64,000 nt of DNA, taken from assembly GCF_014200805.1 (NCBI RefSeq), contig NZ_JACHDB010000002.1, positions 248,001 to 312,000 on the forward strand. The letters are read 5' to 3'. Shown in pieces: positions 60,355 to 64,000 of this stretch. This DNA comes from Nocardiopsis composta (lineage in GTDB: Bacteria; Actinomycetota; Actinomycetes; Streptosporangiales; Streptosporangiaceae). Numbering within the stretch: position 1 is the first letter of the stretch; the number at the start of each line of letters is the position of its first letter. The notes below the pieces were generated by a model, which saw only the letters and a program-made list of their open reading frames with translations, searched no databases and was not told the origin of the DNA. The position numbers were made by a program, and so were the translations under genes.

Positions 60355-63300
60355 ATGACCCTGGCGACCGGAGCGGAGCCGGCGGGCGAGGTGCGGGAGG
60401 GGCTGCGCCGGGCGGGCGTGGCCGAGGCGCGGTTCGACGCGCACACCCGCAACCTGTACTCGCGCGACGCGAGCATGTACACCATCACGCCGCTGGGCGT
60501 GGTGTTCCCCCGAGACGCCGACGAGGTGGCCGCGGTCGCCGAGGTCGCCGGCGGACTGGGCGTCGCGCTGACCCCGCGCGGCGCCGGCACCAGCCTGGCC
60601 GGGCAGACCGTCGGCGCCGGGCTGGTGCTGGACCTGTCCCGGCACATGCGGTCGATCGAGCGGCTCGACCCGGAGGCGCGCACCGCCCGGGTGCAGCCCG
60701 GCGTGGTCCAGGACGAGCTGAACGCGGCCGCCGCCCCGCACGGGCTGATGTTCGGCCCGGACACCTCCACCAGCAACCGGGCCACCATCGGCGGGATGAT
60801 CGGCAACAACTCGGCGGGCAGCGGGTCGCTGCGCTACGGGATGACCATCGACCACGTGCGCACCCTGGACGCGGTGCTCGCCGACGGCTCGCGGACCGTG
60901 CTGGGGCCGCTCCCCGCGGAGGAGCGGGCCGCCCGCGCCGCCCGCCCCGGGCTGGAGGGGGAGATCCGCCGCGGCCTGGAGCGGATCCTGGCCGAGGACG
61001 CCGAGGCGATCGCCACCGGCTTCCCCGATTTCTGGCGGCGGGCCTGCGGCTACCGGCTGGACCGGCTGGCCGGCGACCCCTCCTTCGACCTGGCGAAATT
61101 CGTCGTCGGCTCGGAGGGCACCCTGGCGCTGGCCACCGCGGCCGAGGTGGACCTGGTGCCCAGGCCCGCGCACACCGTGATCGCCGTCGGGCACTTCGCC
61201 ACCACCCCCGAGGCGATCGCCGCCACCCAGGACGCGCTGGCCCTCGACCCGGCCGCGGTCGAGCTGATGGACCGCACCATCCTCGACCTGTCCCGGCAGC
61301 GGATCGAGTACGCCGCCCTCGGCGAGATCCTCACCGGCGACCCCGGCGCGCTGCTCTTCGTCTCCTTCCGCGGCGACGACGAGGCCGAGCTGACCGACCG
61401 GCTGCACCGGCTGGCCAAGGCGTGGAAGGCCGGCGGGCACGGCTACCACACCCTGCTCGCCGCCGAGCCGAAGGACCAGGCGGCGCTGCTCAAGGTGCGC
61501 AAGTCCAGCCTCGGCCTGCTGATGGCCGCGGGCAGCGGCACCCGCCGGCCGCTCGCCTTCGTCGAGGACACCGCGGTCGACCCGGCGCACCTGGTGGAAT
61601 ACACCACCCGGTTCAAGGAGATCCTGGACCGGCACGGCATGGAGGCCGGGTTCTACGGCCACTGCTCGGTGGGCTGCCTGCACATCCGCCCCTTCGTCGA
61701 CCTGGCGGTGCCGGGCGAGGCGGAGCGGATGCGCGCGGTCGCCGAGGAGGTCAAGGAGCTGGTCACCGCCTACGGAGGGGTGAACTCCAGCGAGCACGGC
61801 GACGGACTGGCCCGCAGCGAGTTCAACCGGGAGGTCTTCGGCCCGCAGCTGTACGCGGCGATGCAGCGGGTCAAGCGGCTCTTCGACCCGGGGAACGTGC
61901 TCAACCCGGGCAAGATCGTCGACGCGCCGCCGATGACCGACAACCTCCGCGACGCGCGGCCGGTCGAGCCCGGGCCGCTGCGCACCCGGCTCTCCTTCGA
62001 GGTGGTGGGCGGGATGCGCGGCGCCGCCGACCGGTGCATGAACATCGGGCTGTGCCGCAAGACCTCCTCCGGCACGATGTGTCCGTCCTACATCGCCACC
62101 CGGGACGAGGAGCACTCCACCCGGGGCCGGGCCAACGCCCTGGTCGAGGCGCTCTCCTCGGCCGACCCGGCGGCGGCGCTGGGCGAGGAGCCGCTGCACG
62201 GGGCGCTCGACCTGTGCCTGATGTGCAAGGCCTGCAAGAGCGAGTGCCCGCTCGGCGTGGACATGGCCAAGCTGAAGAGCGAGGCCCTCTCGCACCACCA
62301 CGACGTGCACGGGGTGCCGCTGCGCTCGCGGGTCTTCGGCGCGGTGCGCACGCTCTACCGGCTCGGTTCGGCGACCGCGCCGCTGAGCTCGCTGCCGAAC
62401 CGGGTGCCGCTGCTGCGCCGCCTGGTCGAGCGGACCGTCGGCATCACCGCCCGCCGGCCGCTGCCCGCCTTCGAGCGGCGCAACCTGGTGCGCTGGTTCC
62501 GCCGCCGGCCGGCCCCCGAGGCCCCGGCCGACCTGGGCGAGGCGGTCTTCCTCGCCGACTCCTTCGCCACCTACACCGAGCCCGGCATCGGCCGGGCCGC
62601 GATCGGGCTGCTGGAGCGGGCCGGCTGGCGGGTACGGCTGGAGAGCCGCGGCTGCTGCGGCCGGTCCAGCCTCTCCAAGGGGCTGGTGGACGATGCGAAG
62701 GCCAAGGCCGGGCGGCTGGTCGGGCTGCTCTCCGAGGGCGCGGCCGACGCCCCGATCGTCGGCTGCGAGCCGTCCTGCGTGCTCACCCTGAAGGACGAGG
62801 CCGCCTCGCTGCTCCCCGGCGACGAGCGGGTCGCCGCCGTCGCCGACCGGGTGCGCCAGGTCGAGGAGCTGATCACCGAGGCGATCGACGCCGGCCGGCT
62901 CCGGCTCTCCGCCGACTCCTGGCCGGCCGGGCGGCGCATCCTCTTCCACGGCCACTGCCACCAGAAGGCGGAGGTGGGCACGGCCGCCACGGTGGGGCTG
63001 CTGCGCCGCATCCCCGGCGCCGAGGTGGTCGAGCTGGACGCCGGCTGCTGCGGGATGGCCGGGTCGTTCGGCTTCGAGGCCGAGCACTACGAGCTGTCCA
63101 TGAAGGTCGGCTCGGACCGGCTGTTCCCGGCGATCGAGGCGGAGCCGGAGGGCACCGTGCTGGCCGCCACCGGGGTGTCGTGCCGGCAGCAGATCGGGCA
63201 CGGCACCGGGCGCCGCTCCTGGCACCCGGTGGAGCTGGTCGCGGCCGCCCTGGAGCCCGCCGCGCCCCGTGAAGGCGCGGGCGCCTCCGGCGAGCGGTGA
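60355..63300 (+). CDS. Fused FAD-linked oxidase/Fe-S protein (GlcD-GlcF-like glycolate or D-lactate dehydrogenase)
   Basis: A 981-aa flavoprotein. The N-terminal PCMH/VAO FAD domain shows PRGAGTSLAGQTVG and TIGGMIGNNSAGSGSLRYG (about 80-160), followed by a FAD-oxidase C domain ending VLNPGKIVDAPP (about 525). The C-terminal part has two 4Fe-4S sites (CMNIGLCRKTSSGTMCPSY; CLMCKACKSECP, about 620) and CCG domains (SRGCCGRSSLSK, HGHCHQKAEV, LDAGCCGMAGSFGFE). It oxidises a 2-hydroxy acid and passes electrons to the membrane chain. Substrate glycolate is preferred from context; D-lactate or 2-hydroxyglutarate is possible. The fusion replaces separate glcD and glcF genes. Confidence 0.9.
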   Translation: MTLATGAEPAGEVREGLRRAGVAEARFDAHTRNLYSRDASMYTITPLGVVFPRDADEVAAVAEVAGGLGVALTPRGAGTSLAGQTVGAGLVLDLSRHMRSIERLDPEARTARVQPGVVQDELNAAAAPHGLMFGPDTSTSNRATIGGMIGNNSAGSGSLRYGMTIDHVRTLDAVLADGSRTVLGPLPAEERAARAARPGLEGEIRRGLERILAEDAEAIATGFPDFWRRACGYRLDRLAGDPSFDLAKFVVGSEGTLALATAAEVDLVPRPAHTVIAVGHFATTPEAIAATQDALALDPAAVELMDRTILDLSRQRIEYAALGEILTGDPGALLFVSFRGDDEAELTDRLHRLAKAWKAGGHGYHTLLAAEPKDQAALLKVRKSSLGLLMAAGSGTRRPLAFVEDTAVDPAHLVEYTTRFKEILDRHGMEAGFYGHCSVGCLHIRPFVDLAVPGEAERMRAVAEEVKELVTAYGGVNSSEHGDGLARSEFNREVFGPQLYAAMQRVKRLFDPGNVLNPGKIVDAPPMTDNLRDARPVEPGPLRTRLSFEVVGGMRGAADRCMNIGLCRKTSSGTMCPSYIATRDEEHSTRGRANALVEALSSADPAAALGEEPLHGALDLCLMCKACKSECPLGVDMAKLKSEALSHHHDVHGVPLRSRVFGAVRTLYRLGSATAPLSSLPNRVPLLRRLVERTVGITARRPLPAFERRNLVRWFRRRPAPEAPADLGEAVFLADSFATYTEPGIGRAAIGLLERAGWRVRLESRGCCGRSSLSKGLVDDAKAKAGRLVGLLSEGAADAPIVGCEPSCVLTLKDEAASLLPGDERVAAVADRVRQVEELITEAIDAGRLRLSADSWPAGRRILFHGHCHQKAEVGTAATVGLLRRIPGAEVVELDAGCCGMAGSFGFEAEHYELSMKVGSDRLFPAIEAEPEGTVLAATGVSCRQQIGHGTGRRSWHPVELVAAALEPAAPREGAGASGER

Positions 63301-63374
63301 CAATGGGACCCCGGGGCGCCCGCGCACGGCGGCGCCCCCGCGTGGATCGGGCCGGTTCGGACAGGAGAGTGACC

Positions 63375-64000
63375 GTGGAAAGGATCGTCAAGCCCCCGAG
63401 CATGGTGGAGCTCGCGGCGCGCTCCATCCGGCAGATGATCCTCAGCGGGGAGCTGCTCCCCGGCGAGCGGGTGGTGGAGAACCGGCTCACCGGGCAGCTG
63501 GGCATCAGCCGGCCGCCGCTGCGCGAGGCGCTGCGCCGGCTGGAGCACGAGGGCCTGATCCGGCAGTCCCCGCACAAGGGCGCGGTGGTCACCCCGCTCA
63601 CCCTGCACGACGTCTACGAGATCATGACGCTGCGGCACCGCCTGGAGGACATGGCGGTCGACCTCGGCATCCCGGTGGCCGAACCGGACAGGCTGGACCG
63701 CTGCTGGGCGTCGCTGCGCGGGATGGAGCGGGCGGCCGACGCCCGGGACGAGGCGGCGCTGATGGAGCACAAGTTCGAGTTCCACGCCGCGGTCGTCGGC
63801 CTGTCCGGCCACCGCCGCCTGGAGGAGGCCTACCGGTCGCTGCAGATGCAGATGCAGCTCTGCATGGCGCTGAACCGGCAGGCCAGGGCGCACCGGAACG
63901 AGACCGCCGCCACCAACGTGCTGCGCCACCGGCGGCTGCTCCGGGTCATCGAGGAGGGCGACCCCGAGGCGGTCCGCGCCGAACTGGCCCGGCACGGCGA
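63375..64000 (+). CDS. GntR-family FCD-type regulator (cut by window end)
   Basis: The frame is open from GTG 63375 to the end of the window (208 codons). The N-terminal winged helix reads LAARSIRQMILSGELLPGERVVENRLTGQLGISRPPLREALRRLEHEGLIRQSPHKGAVV (about 12-72), and the FCD effector domain follows, with metal-ligand-type residues in EHKFEFHAAVVGLSGHRRLEEAY. AGGAGAG lies upstream; a GTG 6 nt earlier is possible. FCD regulators bind small organic acids; the adjacent glycolate/glyoxylate genes and palindromes at 58906 and 59064 are the natural targets. Only the last few residues are likely missing. Confidence 0.87.
   Translation, partial: MERIVKPPSMVELAARSIRQMILSGELLPGERVVENRLTGQLGISRPPLREALRRLEHEGLIRQSPHKGAVVTPLTLHDVYEIMTLRHRLEDMAVDLGIPVAEPDRLDRCWASLRGMERAADARDEAALMEHKFEFHAAVVGLSGHRRLEEAYRSLQMQMQLCMALNRQARAHRNETAATNVLRHRRLLRVIEEGDPEAVRAELARHG

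Overview
The window is chromosomal DNA of a very high-GC Gram-positive actinomycete. It contains a sigA/hrdB-type primary sigma factor with a long Lys/Ala-rich N-terminus, separate ParE and ParC genes, and actinobacteria-restricted families (DUF7455, DUF3145, DUF5998, DUF1707, three-helix-bundle dimerization protein). Gene content and order fit a Nocardiopsis/Streptomyces-like genome; Nocardiopsaceae is my best guess from style only. No rRNA, tRNA, CRISPR array, prophage or intact transposase gene was seen.

Region 1 (1-7.5 kb): two small conserved genes, a PAS-PAS-GAF-SpoIIE phosphatase, the primary sigma factor, then a leftward vapB-vapC-yaaA operon. Region 2 (7.2-17.5 kb): the topoisomerase IV neighbourhood, with DUF7455, parE, an RDD membrane protein, a Cds1-like cysteine desulfhydrase, a small TPR protein, a beta-carbonic anhydrase and parC. 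Between cds1 and the TPR gene lies 1.7 kb of non-coding DNA carrying two inverted arrays of 70-76-bp repeats. Region 3 (18.0-24.2 kb): a complete seven-gene mrpABCDEFG Na+/H+ antiporter operon, all overlapping.

Region 4 (24.3-35.1 kb): mostly housekeeping or metabolic genes. These are a RecQ-like helicase with a C-terminal phosphoribosyltransferase motif, a PfkB kinase, a GNAT/acyl-CoA synthetase fusion, DUF5998 with a nucleotide-pyrophosphatase-like enzyme, a PrxQ/BCP peroxiredoxin, an enoyl-CoA hydratase and an MBL hydrolase. Region 5 (35.2-40.8 kb, leftward): DUF2203, a TPR-CHAT caspase-like protease, a YbaK-type deacylase, a carboxypeptidase-regulatory-like protein and a sigma-70 family factor. 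The sigma factor, regulatory-domain protein and CHAT protease look like one signalling or conflict module split by the ybaK gene; this is my leading candidate for an under-described system.

Region 6 (41-48.4 kb): DUF3145, three tandem DUF1707 membrane paralogues with a perfect 72-bp palindrome between two of them, an ATP-grasp/inositol-monophosphatase pair, a HAD phosphatase, a YbhB protein and a PIG-L deacetylase. Region 7 (48.5-53.8 kb): a TetR regulator, LysR with NAD formate dehydrogenase, and TetR with cytochrome P450 and a conspicuous double palindrome between them. Region 8 (54.3-64 kb): a CoA-transferase/enoyl-CoA hydratase single reading frame divergent from an amidohydrolase, then an apparent glycolate/glyoxylate locus: MatC-like permease, class V (glyoxylate) aminotransferase, fused FAD/Fe-S oxidase, and a GntR-FCD regulator cut by the window end. 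Palindromic operators lie in both divergent promoter regions. Two related non-coding repeats sit near 43.5 and 53.8 kb.

Starts were chosen from ribosome-binding sites, overlaps and family N-termini. All function calls rest on motif recognition by eye; no database search was possible.
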